The notes under the pieces: model-generated
Seen by the model: the letters and a program-made list of their open reading frames with translations, nothing else
What the model was told of the DNA's origin: nothing
Database searches by the model: none
Part shown: positions 10,583-21,767 of the stretch, one piece after another
How positions within the stretch are numbered: the first letter of the stretch is position 1
Layout of the letters: each line of letters begins with the position of its first letter
Translations under genes and position numbers: made by a program
NCBI GenBank assembly: GCA_019426215.1
Contig: CM033402.1
Coordinates: 2,294,001-2,358,000, forward strand
Source: Buddleja alternifolia
Taxonomy: Eukaryota; Streptophyta; Magnoliopsida; Lamiales; Scrophulariaceae
DNA length: 64,000 nt
Direction: 5' to 3'

Positions 10583-11733
10583 TCAACGAGCTCGATCTCT
10601 GATCACATCAAGATCCATTTCCGTAGAATCAGTAGCCTGAATCTCGTAATGTACACCATCCAGCTCTGTTTTGAAGCTGTTTTTACACGTCGCATAAAGC
10701 ATCTTCGCACGAATTCGTGAAATTTCCGGTGACCTGATTATCAATAATTCAACATACATTCTATTTGATCAGCAAACGGATAAAGCAATAATCACATGGC
10801 GAAAATTGCATTTTTGGTTCCATAAATTTGGTCTTTTTCAATTTCGGTCCCATTCGTTATGGAATTCTCACATTGTATCCCATAAGTTTTAAAAACTCTC
10901 ACATTTGGTTCTAACTGAATTTTTCATTTAATATTTAACGGTCAACTACGTTAGTCATGATTGATTTTTTGGGGAGATTTTGTGCTTGAATTGCACGTAA
11001 TATTGAATAGAAATATTGTGATACGGAATATAATTCGTGTGTGAGTGTATTCATGTACGAATTCTCTCCGATCAAAATATTGACTAATGGAATTGACCAC
11101 TAAATTTTAGACAGAAATTTCTATTGGGATCAAGTATGAGAATGAGAATTCTTCAACGAAGGGGACTAAAATTGAAAAAGACTAAAACCGCAATTTTCCC
11201 TAATCACATGATTCGATTCAAGCAGATACACAATCAATCATATACTAACGTAAAAATCCATAATCCATGCTAGACCGAGTCCAATGATAGAATAGGCACA
11301 AAATACACACTCCGACTCCGACTATTAGACTCGGTCTCCGTAAAATTAGCCATGTACTAACCAGGCAATGAAGAATATCTTGCTCTTTCGACAATTCTCA
11401 GAAGTCACAAAATCGAAATCATAAACCCCGTATCGGCAATCGTTCTCCGGCAAGGATTCAGCGAACTCGCCGTAGCTTTCCGCCGGACCGCCGGTCTTCT
11501 CGACGACGATCTCGTTTTTGCTTTCATCGATCTTGAAAATCACGTAACTGTACATCTTCTTCCTCTTCAGATCCATAAATCTGTTTTTACAGTCATCAGC
11601 AACACTCATTCCCCAAGCAGCATTTTTCTGAACAAGCGAAGATCATCGGAACTGATAAATCACTGAAGAAAAATGAAGAATCGATTGTGTGAAAAGTGAT
11701 AAATAAATTACCTCTCTGAGTCTGAATGACATC
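10583..11733 (-). CDS. ADF6: Actin-depolymerizing factor (ADF6-like)
   Basis: ADF/cofilin proteins bind and sever actin filaments in the cytoplasm. Three exons, 11713-11733, 11362-11627 and 10583-10733, join to 438 nt (145 residues plus stop), the normal length. The start MSFR and the phrase VVEKTG match the ADF6 (subclass IV) group. The core phrases YVIFKIDESK, CRYGVYDFDFVTSENC and KSKIFFIAW are diagnostic, and the C-terminal exon carries SRIRAKMLYAT, ELDGVHYEIQATD and the end DLDVIRDRAR. Exon borders are GT-AG, and the last border splits the Trp codon, as usual in this family. The frame is fully intact. Intron 2 carries a 403-bp MITE. Confidence 0.93.
10799..11201. mobile_element. MULE-like MITE in ADF intron 2
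   Basis: Inverted ends (GCGAAAATTGCATTTTTGG against CCGCAATTTTCCC) enclose 403 bp, flanked by the perfect 9-bp repeat AATCACATG at 10790-10798 and 11202-11210. Non-coding. Confidence 0.8.
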
Positions 11734-12063
11734 GCTAATTTTTCGATCGAAGGAGATTTGATTTTTCCTAATTTTCGGTGATTTCATTCACGTTTATTCG
11801 TCGTCTTCTACAGTGAAAAACGTATGAACAATCGCGATTTATCTTTGAAAAGAGAGAGTTGGAAATTCGTATGGGCCAAAAGGGGGGCGGTGCGTTTGGA
11901 AAACGCTGTCTTTTGGAATTTTGGCTTTTGCTGAGAAAATTGATTTTATGTTTCATTCAAGGTGTGTATTTTGCCTAATACTTTTTTTTTTAAGATTGTG
12001 CGAGATTATGCAATACTTTTAAGATTCTATGTTTATAAGATTGTGCGAGATTATGCATAATAC
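11734..12063. other. ADF upstream region and short tandem duplication
   Basis: The ADF promoter and 5' leader should lie here on the minus strand; I see no clear TATA box. At about 11991-12063 a block containing TGTGCGAGATTATGC is present twice about 45 bp apart. The second copy forms one of the SINE target duplications. Confidence 0.4.
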
Positions 12064-12259
12064 TTTTTTTTTTTTGTTTTACCCATGAGTGTTCGCATCA
12101 ACTTTCACGCATCTCGATTGATCTCCGCTAGCAATTCGTGGCTGCTATTAGCCAAACATTATTTTGATAATGGCGGGAATCGATCCTGAGAGCACACCAG
12201 CATCGACCCCAAATTGTCCTAGTGGCAGTGTTATACCACTGGACCAAGAGGCTTGATTG
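12064..12259 (-). mobile_element. tRNA-derived SINE
   Basis: Read on the minus strand, the element has an A box (TGGTCCAGTGG), a B box (GGATCGATTCC) and ends in a poly(A) tract (12064-12076 as T on the plus strand). It is flanked by a 15-bp direct repeat, GATTATGCATAATAC at 12049-12063 and GATTACGCATAATAC at 12260-12274, with one mismatch. These are the hallmarks of a Pol III-transcribed SINE. Confidence 0.85.
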
Positions 12260-12437
12260 GATTACGCATAATACACCTTAAACACGACTGATGTTATTGA
12301 ACTTGATTTAGAATAGATTTTTCCTAACATTGCATACGTTTTCGGTGGAAAGAAGATTAAATACTAGTCTTCCAAAGCCTCGCCTGAAAACGCTCTTTGT
12401 GAACTATTTGCGTTGCGTAAGGTTTTTTCATCAAATT

Positions 12438-12908
12438 AACAGAATCTAACATTTAGATGAAAATTTGGGTACAATTCATGAAACCATAAAATTCGTTATT
12501 CATATATTACTCGAGAAATTTGAAGAAAAATTGATAAGACAAAATCAACATTTACATGAAGATTTGAGTGTAATTCATATGTCACTCGAGAAATTTCGAG
12601 AAAATTTGACAAGACAAAATCAACGTTTACATGAAGATTTGGATATAATTCATGAAATCTTAAAATTCGTAATTCATATAATACTCAGGAAGTTTCGAGA
12701 AAAATTGATAAGACAAAATCAACGTTTACGTGAAAATTTGGGTATAATTCATGAAATCTTCAAATTTGTAATTCATATATTACTCAAGAAATTTCGAGAA
12801 AAATTGATAAGACAAAATCAACATTTATGTGAAGATTTGGGTATAATTCATGAAATCTTAAAATTTGTAATTCATATAGTACTCGACAAATTTCGAGAAA
12901 AATTGTTA
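12438..12908 (+). repeat. 99-bp minisatellite in coding phase
   Basis: Five tandem units start at 12438, 12537, 12612, 12711 and 12810. Four are 99 bp and the second is 75 bp. All unit lengths are multiples of three, so one frame stays open throughout. Each unit begins near AGACAAAATCAAC and contains ATAATTCATGAAATC. Confidence 0.9.
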
Positions 12909-13079
12909 AGATCTCACTTACGTAACAAAATTTATCATAAAAAAAATTGCAATGAATATGTGAATATCTCAATGAAGAATACTACTATGAATATATATAA
13001 TGCATGTTTATCTAAAAATGTCAACGGGAATTATATCATTAGGAAAATCGATATAAATTTATTGGAAAAAAGAAAATAG
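12465..13079 (+). CDS. Hypothetical repeat protein from the minisatellite
   Basis: I do not recognise this 204-residue frame. Residues 1-150 are 33-residue repeats with the pattern RQNQRLHEDLGIIHEI followed by KFVIHILLEKFREKL, which looks amphipathic and helix-prone. The tail is Asn- and Lys-rich. No promoter or family similarity supports expression. Because the unit is repeated, one open unit makes the whole array open, so chance is a real alternative. The single short unit keeps the phase. Confidence 0.25.
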   Translation: MGTIHETIKFVIHILLEKFEEKLIRQNQHLHEDLSVIHMSLEKFRENLTRQNQRLHEDLDIIHEILKFVIHIILRKFREKLIRQNQRLRENLGIIHEIFKFVIHILLKKFREKLIRQNQHLCEDLGIIHEILKFVIHIVLDKFREKLLRSHLRNKIYHKKNCNEYVNISMKNTTMNIYNACLSKNVNGNYIIRKIDINLLEKRK

Positions 13080-14008
13080 AAAAACCAGATGGTATAACGT
13101 GATGCTCTCCAATTATTTTTAACTATATTGACTCAGAATAATATTCATGAATAAGTCGTTCAATAAATGAAAAATCTTGAAATAACATATATAATAAATT
13201 TCAATATTCCATAATATCGAGTTTTATATAGGGGTGATCGCGGTATGGTTTTGCGGTTTTTTTTATTAATTTTAAACCGAATTGCCAAGTGCGGTTTGAA
13301 GAAAATAAAATTTAAAATTGGGGTTTTGTAAATCAAAACCGACTATGCGGTTTTGTGAGGTTTGGTGGTATTTCAAGTTATTTTACATTTTAAAACTAAA
13401 TAAGCAAACAATGTTTGTCATATTTTTTGTTAAACTAATAAATAAAAAGATAATGATATTCATAATTAAGAAAATACTTGTCCGAGAAATATTTATCAAA
13501 ATTAAACTCCATAAATCATTAAAAAAAAACACTAGTGTCATTATATATTATTATATAAGAGTATTATACATTTAGAACAAGAAAAAGTAATAGTAAATCA
13601 CTATACATATCTGTTTTACACTAAGTTATAATATAATAAGTACATATTTTACTATATATATAAATATATCGAATAAATACATACTCACATATAAGAAATG
13701 TCTCAAGTAGGATGAGAGATTTGTATATAAACAAGTAATATAAAAAATGACATGTGGTAAATTTTTAATTTTTTTTGTACAACATGTTGTAATTGTTTTT
13801 TTATTAAAATTGGTGCACTAAAATCTGCAAAAGGATATTGTAAAATATATTATAAAGTTATAAAACAATAAGTAATCTAACACGACATTATTATTATAAA
13901 TAATTATGATAGTTAAATAGAACAAATGTCATAAATATAATCTATAATACTTTTTTTTGTCAAAACTCTTCAAGTATCTATTATATAAAAAAAATATAAC
14001 GCTAAAAT

Positions 14009-16169
14009 TGTTAGAATAGTGCCCTGCGAGCCAATCCTAGATAGGCTTTCTTTATCTATTCTTGTAATAAACAATTTCGTTTTACATTATATTAATAAAA
14101 GGCATTTCTTCATCTTATGTTTATATCGTTATAACTGTATGATGAAGTCCCTAGAATTCACACATAGCTATGGGGCTTGATATCTCATTGGATGGATATC
14201 ATAAAACAAGTTTCTAAGGCTGTGATTTCTAAATACTGTCCAAGTCATAGAATTATCAAGATGGGACATTGATAATTCGGATAGACTTGCGCCTATGATG
14301 CACACTCTTAATTAGAGAATGTCTCGTTTTATAGACATTAGTGTAGTTGACACAAATGCACATACGTGGGTGCTTGTTGAGAACAAGTTCACTGATTACC
14401 CTGACTGAAACTTCCTAAATTGGAATTATTTCTATATATGTCGAATTAGGAGTTTCTTAATCACGATAGTGCAAGATTAATTCTTTGACTTGAGTCATCA
14501 CAGTAATCTTGTATATTGACTTACTGCACTTTGACTCCTGTGCCAGTTCTTTTACAAGGACACATATGGACTGGTGATTGGGTGTAGTGACTCGTATATG
14601 GAGGTTGGTGTTGACAACAAAGGATCCATCACTTGTCTAGATGAACAAGTGAATTTCCTATATATTCTAAGTGTTTGACTGAGTCAGTCCTTGGCCAAGG
14701 CAAGTAAGTAATTAATTAAGAAATGAGTTTCTTGAATTAATTAATCACTAGTCAAACACACTTGAATTATTAAGATTGAATTTATAAGGATCTCGACCAA
14801 TAAGATTCCTCGATCCTTAATTCAATTGGGAAATTAGTTGATGGAAGAATCTCACTTGCATGGAATGCGCGATTGGAAAGGTTCACTTTGAATCGCCTAC
14901 ATCTAGGTCTTCAAGATAAGTAGCTAGAAACTTTTCTTTGATTTATGGGTATCTTATATTTAATGGAGATTAAATAATAAGATGGTTAATTAAAAGTGTT
15001 TAATTAATCGAGACAATTTAATTGTCCAAATTAAATCATAAAGGTTATGAACCCATTACTAGTATGTTGGTGAACCTAAAGGGTCACACACAATACTCGG
15101 ACAAATCCATTTCTTAATTAAGGAAATTTAATTCAAAGTAGTTGAGTTAATATATTAATTAATTAGATTAATTAATTAAGACTTTTATTTATTCAAGTGT
15201 TGGATAAATAAATTAATTAAGTTGATAAGATCAATTTAATTAAGCTTAAGTCTAGAAAGCATTTAATTTAATTAGAAGTGACTTTTATTAATCTAGTATG
15301 GTGGATTAATTATTAAAAGACTATTTTATTAAGTCTTGGTCGAAAATTTGGTGGAGGAAAATAATTAAAGAGTTTAATTAATTTTCTTCTAGAAGGAAAT
15401 AAGATTTCTTGGAGAGAAAGGAAACTAATTAAAATAGAAGAGTTCTATTTAGAAATTAATTAGTCTTCTATTCCTACATGGAAAAGGATTAATGTATAAG
15501 AGTTCTACATGGAAAGAATTGCAAGAACCTAGTCCTATATATAGGACAGTAGGAACGAAAATATGATGATGACTTTTGAAGCCAAAATTTTTGTTCCTCT
15601 TGCATAGAAAAATCGTTTCTTCTCTCTCTTCATATAGTGTTCTTGAGTTCTTGATTATTCATCAAGATCTTGAATTCAAGAATTCTTCCAAAATACTTAG
15701 AGAAGTAATTTTTGCTTTCACCTTAATCCCATACACTATTCCTTAGAGTTAGAATAAACGTTTATAGATCAACCTAGCTAAAGATTATAAACGAGTGGGT
15801 ATCCGGGGTGTGGATCAACTTTAGAGGAGAAACACTTGGGTCTCTGAAGTGAATCAAGAATCCGATCAAAGACGTTTTTGGTGGAGGAATTCGAAATCTA
15901 CATCAAAGGGAAAAACGAAGGAGTTGATTCAAGGAACGAGAAGCAAGCTAGGGAGCTTACGTTAAGGAAGAAGAAACTCTTCGATTTTTACGAAAAATCG
16001 AATAAGGTAAGATCTTCTTTATTAAAGCTTTAAATAACAAATCAAAGATGCGCAAGCCTATGATACGTGATAAGCCCGTAGGATTAATAAACTCGCATGT
16101 TTAAATCCTAGAAACTAAAATTTTAATTTTCCGCTGTGCTTAGTCGGGCTATATGTATATTTCCCAACA
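14009..16169 (+). repeat. 5' LTR of the young copia element
   Basis: 2161 bp, TG...CA ends. The LTR is rich in TTAATTAA phrases. A TATA-like CTATATATAGGAC lies near 15535-15547, about two thirds along. Confidence 0.95.
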
Positions 16170-16170
16170 G

Positions 16171-16183
16171 TGGTATCAGAGCC
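16171..16183 (+). promoter_or_regulatory. Primer-binding site
   Basis: TGGTATCAGAGCC starts one base after the 5' LTR and is complementary to the 3' end of initiator-Met tRNA, the usual primer for plant copia elements. The leader that follows to 17851 has no long open frame. Confidence 0.9.
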
Positions 16184-17851
16184 TAAGGCTCGCGCATCGT
16201 TATGCATGATCCGTTATATTTTAATCGTTACATGTGATGCACGTTTAAAATTATTAAATTCATGAATTTTATTGATTTGGGGTTTTCATAAAAACTATTT
16301 ATTTTCAGTTTTTAAAAGATGTTTAAATCTGAAAATTTATTTTTGTAATTGGATTACATAAAAGGTGCGTTGTTTGGTATGTCGAGCATCATCCGGGCGC
16401 CGGCGTTGCACATAGTGGGCGTTAATTATAGGACTTGAGAGTCCACTTCCATTAATTAGTTATTATATGGTGAGATATAAAAAAATATATACAATGGTTG
16501 TAAATTGATGGGCTAGATACGCTGTACATGTAATAGAGAAATTGCAATAGATGTCTTGCTTTCTTTTCTAAACAGCCCACTCACGTTAACAGAATATGAG
16601 AATCAAGTTATATGTGCAATCATATATAACATGCACTATTTTTCGTGAATCAGCAGTTGCTTGCTTGGAGCAACGTGATTGAGAATATTTCTTGAAGAAA
16701 ATTCTTTTGACTTAGAATAATGAGAAACAGTCACCGAACCTTTGTGTGTATTGGTTTTTTTTCTGAAAAATTAATTTTATTTAAAAAGTGTTTTAAATTG
16801 TTTATTTTTGGAAAAATCAATTTTATTGAGAAACCCCGAATTAATTTAATTTATGAAGACCATTTGGTAAATTAAGAATTTACATATGCTTTCATGAGTT
16901 GATATGCATGATGGAATTTTGAGGCCATTAGAATTGTACAAGCATGTTTACTTTTCGTTATTTATTATTAGCCTTGCCGGCGTTCGATCCTTGATGGCTC
17001 TAGATAGGATCGATTTAGATATGGCCCAAAATATCCATGTTATATTTTATGTATGAGATGCATGATTTAATGTATGAGATGCATGATTCTATGTATTAGA
17101 TACATGTTTTTAGGTTATGCTTATCTTTTATATTTCCTTTCATGTGTTGTTGGGCATGTTTAGGATAGAGACTTAGATAAGATAATCGAAGCGATGAGAC
17201 CTTTTCATAATATACTAAAATCCCTTACTTATTAGATAAGTTTATAAAATCTTAATGATTTTAATTTTAAGTTAATATGGGATAAAATTAAACGGGGTTT
17301 AATATTCCATGCCTACCATCAAAAGTAATAGCATGTCGGTGCTACTTATGTAGATTAGTCGACCATTGCAAGTGGGACTTTCTATAATGAGAAAGCCGTG
17401 ATTATTACTAAGCATAGAGATGCACATGGGTAATTTATCCTCTAAGTTGACCATTGCAAGTGGAACTTTTTGGGTGGGTTATTTACATGTAGGTTTGATG
17501 GGTCTAACTTAACATAGGAGTAACATGGGGGCGCATAAAATTGAGGTCCATGTAAAACATGAGGTAAAATAATTGAGGGTTACATGGGGATGTAATTGAT
17601 AAGTGTTGTCTACCTTTTTAATTATTATGTATGTGTCCATAAAATTGGGGTATGTAATAATTAAATCGGACTTCAAACTCACTAGGAAAAATTGTTTTTC
17701 TCGAATTCTTTAATGAGGGTTATTGAATTTGAATTAAATAGTGGGAGGTAATTTATGATTAAAAGACCTTAAAATCATATCTACACATAATGTATTAAAC
17801 ATCTTCTTAATCTCCGTTTCGCTTTAATTTGTAGATAACTAGATATCTAAG

Positions 17852-18655
17852 ATGGCTAAGAACCCGCTTTCCACAATTCTCGACACAAACAAACTCACTG
17901 GACCCAACTATTCTGATTGGCTTAGAAACCTTAAGATAGTGCTCAACTCTGAGAATAGAGCCTATGTCTTGACTGATGCACCCCTCTCGACTCTACCCGA
18001 GGATGCTGAGGAGGAGGAAATCGAAACCCATAAGAGATGGTTAAACGATGACCTCCAAGCAAGGTGCACGATGCTTGCATCAATGTCGAATGAGTTGCAA
18101 AAGCAACACGAAAATATGGCAAGTGCTGCTGATATTTTCAAACACTTACAAGAGTTGTATGGTGAAAAGTCTAGGAGGGAAAGGTACTTAGTGTCTAAAG
18201 AGCTTTTTAGAGCTCGTATGACTGAGGGGTCAAATGTCCAAGAACATGTGCTTAAGATGATTGGGCTCATTGAGAAGCTCGCAAGTCTTGACATTTTTCT
18301 AGACAATGAACTCTCAGTGGACTTAGTACTTCAATCCTTGCCTAGCACATTCGATCAATTTGTGGTCAACTTTAACATGAACAGTCTGGAGGCGACCTTG
18401 CCTGACTTGTTAAGCATGTTAAGGACTGCAGAAGCCACCATCAAGAAGGACAAGCCAGTCCTACTTGTGAGTTCTGCCCATTCTAAGGCTAAAAAGCCAA
18501 AGAAAGGGAAAGGGAAAAGTTCCCAAAAGAACAAGAAGCTAAAAGCTAAAGGTGGGGTCAAGAAGGTTAAAGCTGATAAGATAAGGGTGATTGTTTCCAT
18601 TGCGGTAAACCAGGGCATTGGAAGAGGAACTGCAAGGAGTACCTTGCGACCCTAG
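17852..18655 (+). CDS. Copia gag, with frame break before the zinc knuckle
   Basis: Gag forms the virus-like particle. The frame encodes 267 residues beginning [20 protein letters not shown], a typical copia capsid start, followed by a helical capsid domain and a Lys-rich tail (about 205-245). The CCHC zinc knuckle ([14 protein letters not shown]) is present at 18592-18633 but in the next frame, which is the pol frame. The last about 25 residues of the gag frame are therefore out-of-phase sequence. The change of phase falls near 18575-18588, in a GATAAGATAAGG stretch. A one-base deletion is the simplest explanation, since most copia elements have a single gag-pol frame; programmed shifting is a less likely alternative. 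Confidence 0.85.
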   Translation: MAKNPLSTILDTNKLTGPNYSDWLRNLKIVLNSENRAYVLTDAPLSTLPEDAEEEEIETHKRWLNDDLQARCTMLASMSNELQKQHENMASAADIFKHLQELYGEKSRRERYLVSKELFRARMTEGSNVQEHVLKMIGLIEKLASLDIFLDNELSVDLVLQSLPSTFDQFVVNFNMNSLEATLPDLLSMLRTAEATIKKDKPVLLVSSAHSKAKKPKKGKGKSSQKNKKLKAKGGVKKVKADKIRVIVSIAVNQGIGRGTARSTLRP

Positions 18656-18669
18656 GTGAGACCAAGGGT

Positions 18670-21600
18670 ATGTTTTATGTTGAAGTTAACTTATCTGTTA
18701 ACGATACTTCTTGGGTATTAGATACCGGTTGTGCATCACATCTTTGCAATAATTTGCAGGCAATGACAAGAAGTAGGATGCTAGGAAAGGATGAGATCGT
18801 TCTGAGACTTGGCAATGGAGCAAAAGTTGCTGCCACAGCGATAGGGACGGTCAACCTGGCATTAGGCGACGACATTAGAATAGTTTTAAATAATTGTCTT
18901 TATGTTTCTAGTATAATAAAGAACATTATCTCCATCCCTGTTTTAGATGGAGAGGGTTTTGAGTTTTTAATAAAAGATGGAAAGTGTTCCATTATTAAAA
19001 ATTGTTCTTTACTTTTTACTAGTACTTTGACGAATTGTTTATACACTGTTCAACCAATTAATTCCGTCTTTCACATTCAACATAGTAACAAAAGAAAACA
19101 AGATAACTTAAACAGTACACTAATGTGGCATGCTAGACTAGGACATATTTCCAAAGAAAGAATGCACAAATTGGCAAAGGAAGGTGTACTCGACCTTAAG
19201 GAAGAGGAAACCATGCCTGCTTGTGAATCTTGTCTTAAAGGAAAAATGACCAAGTCACCATTTGTAGGACAAGTGGAACGTGCCACCCATCTTTTGGATT
19301 TGATCCATTCGGATGTTTGTGGTCCTTTTAGTATAAGTACTAAAGGAAGGTGTACTTACTTCATTACTTTTACCGATGATTATTCACGGTACGGATATGT
19401 GTACCTTATGAAGCACAAATCTGAAGCTTTTGAAAAGTTCAAAGAGTTTAGGAATGAAGTAGAAAAACAACTAAGTCATAGTATTAAGACTCTTCGATCT
19501 GATCGGGGAGGAGAATACTTAAGTGACGAATTCCTTAGTTATCTTAAAGAGAATGGGATTCTCTCTCAGTGGACTCCGCCTGGAACACCACAATTGAATG
19601 GGGTGTCTGAGCGAAGGAATAGGACTTTATTGGATATGGTCCGTTCCATGATGAGTTTCACTGAAGTTCCTCCATCTTTCTGGGGTTATGCCTTAGAAAC
19701 TGCGGCATATCTATTAAATAGATTGCCTTCCAAATCAGTGCCCAAAACGCCTTATGAGTTATGGCGTGGTAAACCGGCCTCATACAAATATCTTCGAGTA
19801 TGGGGATGTTCAGCCTATGTGAAAAGGCTAGTGGGAGATAAGTTAGAGTCTAAGTCTAGCTTATGTAAATTTGTGGGGTACCCTAAAGAAACTGCGGGGT
19901 ACTACTTCTATGATCCATCGGAACAAAAGGTGTTTGTTTCAAGGAATGCCATCTTCTTAGAGAAGGAGTTTCTATTAGATAGAAAGGGCGAGATCATAGA
20001 ACTTGAAGAAGTTCAAGAACCACAAATTATCTCACAAACTTTGGAAACACAAACACAAGAAAACACTGAAATATCTAACACACAACCTCCGAGAAGATCC
20101 GAAAGGATCCGAGGGCCACCTGAGAGGTATGGTCTATTACTAGAAAGTAATAAGGAGGAGCTTCAAGTGGATGAAGATCCAAGAAGCTACAACGAAGCAA
20201 TATGTGATATTGATTCTGGGAAGTGGCAAAGTGCCATGGAATCTGAAATGGACTCCATGTACTCCAACAAGGTATGGACCTTGGTAGATCCACCAGAGGG
20301 TATAGTACCCATTGGTTGTAAGTGGATCTATAAGCGAAAGCTTGGAGCAAATGGAGAGGTAGTGACCTATAAAGCTAGGCTAGTGGCAAAAGGTTACACT
20401 CAAAGAGAGGGTATCGACTATGAAGAAACCTTTTCGCCAGTAGCAATGCTTAAATCCATTAGGATTTTGCTTGCAATAGCTGCTCATTATGATTATGAAA
20501 TATGGCAGATGGATGTGAAAACCGCCTTCCTCAATGGAAACATAGAGGAAGAGATTTACATGAAACAACCAGAAGGTTTCATATCTAGTGGGAGTGAGCA
20601 AAAAGTTTGCAAACTCCAAAAGTCCATTTATGGACTAAAGCAAGCATCCCGAAGTTGGAACATCTGTTTTGATGAAACTATAAGGATGTATGGTTTCATT
20701 AAAAACGAAGATGAACCATGTGTGTACAAGAAAGTCAGTGGGAGTGCAGTGACATTCTTAGTACTTTATGTTGATGATATTCTACTCATTGGGAATGATG
20801 TAGGAATGATGCAATCGACTAAAGTATGGTTATCCACCAAATTCTCCATGAAAGACTTAGGAGATGCATCCTACATCTTAGGAATCAAAATCTATAGAGA
20901 TAGATCAAGAAAGATGATAGGATTGTCTCAGTCAATGTACATAGACAAAATGCTAAAAAGGTTTAGTATGGAGGAATCAAAGAAAGGATTCTTGCCTATG
21001 AGTCATGGGATCCGGTATTCTCGATCCATGTGTCCTTCGACATCCCAGGAACGAGATAGGATGGCTCGCGTACCATATGCTTCTGCCATAGGAAGTATTA
21101 TGTATGCAATGTTATGTACAAGGCCTGATGTGGCTCATGCATTAAGTGTAGTGAGTCGTTTTCAGTCCGACCCAGGTGAGTTGCACTGGGTAGCCGTGAA
21201 AACAATCCTCAAGTACTTGAGAAGGACTAAGGACTTGTTTTTGATATACGGCGGTGGAGAATTGAAACTAGAAGGGTTCACTGACTCTAGTTTCCAATCT
21301 GAGGTGGATGATTTGAAATCAATGTCGGGATTTGTATTCACCCTCAATGGTGGAGCAGTAAGTTGGAAGAGTTCCAAACAGAAAACTACTGCGGACTCCA
21401 CAACCGAGGCTGAATACATAGCTGCATCTGATGCAGCAAAGGAAGCTGTTTGGATTAGGAACTTCATCCAAGGGTTGGGTGCAGTCCCTAGCATTGTCGA
21501 TCCAGTACCTCTGTACTGTGACAATAATGGCGCCATTGCTCAAGCAAAGGAGCCGAGGTCTCATCAAAGATCCAAACACATAGAAAGGCGATACCATCTG

Positions 21601-21753
21601 ATCCGAGAGATTGTTGGTAGAGGCGACGTACGCGTGGAAAGAGTCGACACAACGGAGAACATAGCGGATCCACTAACTAAGCCCTTGTCTCGTAACGTAT
21701 TAGAAAGACATCTTGAGAAGATGGGTCTTAGATACCAAGGAGATTGGCTCTAG
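18670..21753 (+). CDS. Copia pol polyprotein (PR-IN-RT-RH)
   Basis: An uninterrupted frame of 1027 residues, in the usual copia order. The protease has [10 protein letters not shown] near residue 16. A pre-integrase HHCC domain follows (HARLGH to CESCLKGK, about 154-190). The integrase core has its first Asp in HSDVCGPF (about 216), the second in SDRGGEY (about 278) and the Glu in NGVSERRN (about 314). Reverse transcriptase carries [24 protein letters not shown] and YVDD at about 700. RNase H carries the Asp of EGFTDSSF and the Glu of TTEAEY, then [11 protein letters not shown]. The frame is open upstream to about 18580, where it includes the gag zinc knuckle. All catalytic residues that I can place are present, so the enzyme part looks functional. 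Confidence 0.96.
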   Translation: MFYVEVNLSVNDTSWVLDTGCASHLCNNLQAMTRSRMLGKDEIVLRLGNGAKVAATAIGTVNLALGDDIRIVLNNCLYVSSIIKNIISIPVLDGEGFEFLIKDGKCSIIKNCSLLFTSTLTNCLYTVQPINSVFHIQHSNKRKQDNLNSTLMWHARLGHISKERMHKLAKEGVLDLKEEETMPACESCLKGKMTKSPFVGQVERATHLLDLIHSDVCGPFSISTKGRCTYFITFTDDYSRYGYVYLMKHKSEAFEKFKEFRNEVEKQLSHSIKTLRSDRGGEYLSDEFLSYLKENGILSQWTPPGTPQLNGVSERRNRTLLDMVRSMMSFTEVPPSFWGYALETAAYLLNRLPSKSVPKTPYELWRGKPASYKYLRVWGCSAYVKRLVGDKLESKSSLCKFVGYPKETAGYYFYDPSEQKVFVSRNAIFLEKEFLLDRKGEIIELEEVQEPQIISQTLETQTQENTEISNTQPPRRSERIRGPPERYGLLLESNKEELQVDEDPRSYNEAICDIDSGKWQSAMESEMDSMYSNKVWTLVDPPEGIVPIGCKWIYKRKLGANGEVVTYKARLVAKGYTQREGIDYEETFSPVAMLKSIRILLAIAAHYDYEIWQMDVKTAFLNGNIEEEIYMKQPEGFISSGSEQKVCKLQKSIYGLKQASRSWNICFDETIRMYGFIKNEDEPCVYKKVSGSAVTFLVLYVDDILLIGNDVGMMQSTKVWLSTKFSMKDLGDASYILGIKIYRDRSRKMIGLSQSMYIDKMLKRFSMEESKKGFLPMSHGIRYSRSMCPSTSQERDRMARVPYASAIGSIMYAMLCTRPDVAHALSVVSRFQSDPGELHWVAVKTILKYLRRTKDLFLIYGGGELKLEGFTDSSFQSEVDDLKSMSGFVFTLNGGAVSWKSSKQKTTADSTTEAEYIAASDAAKEAVWIRNFIQGLGAVPSIVDPVPLYCDNNGAIAQAKEPRSHQRSKHIERRYHLIREIVGRGDVRVERVDTTENIADPLTKPLSRNVLERHLEKMGLRYQGDWL

Positions 21754-21756
21754 TGC

Positions 21757-21767
21757 AAGTGGGAGAT
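21757..21767 (+). promoter_or_regulatory. Polypurine tract
   Basis: AAGTGGGAGAT directly precedes the 3' LTR, the position and composition of the plus-strand primer of copia elements. Confidence 0.85.

Noticed and set aside
12438..12908. CRISPR-like array
   Set aside because: The 99-bp units are contiguous and similar over their whole length, with no unique spacers, in a plant genome.
18675..21673. Minus-strand frames across the copia pol gene
   Set aside because: They are shadows of the pol coding strand.
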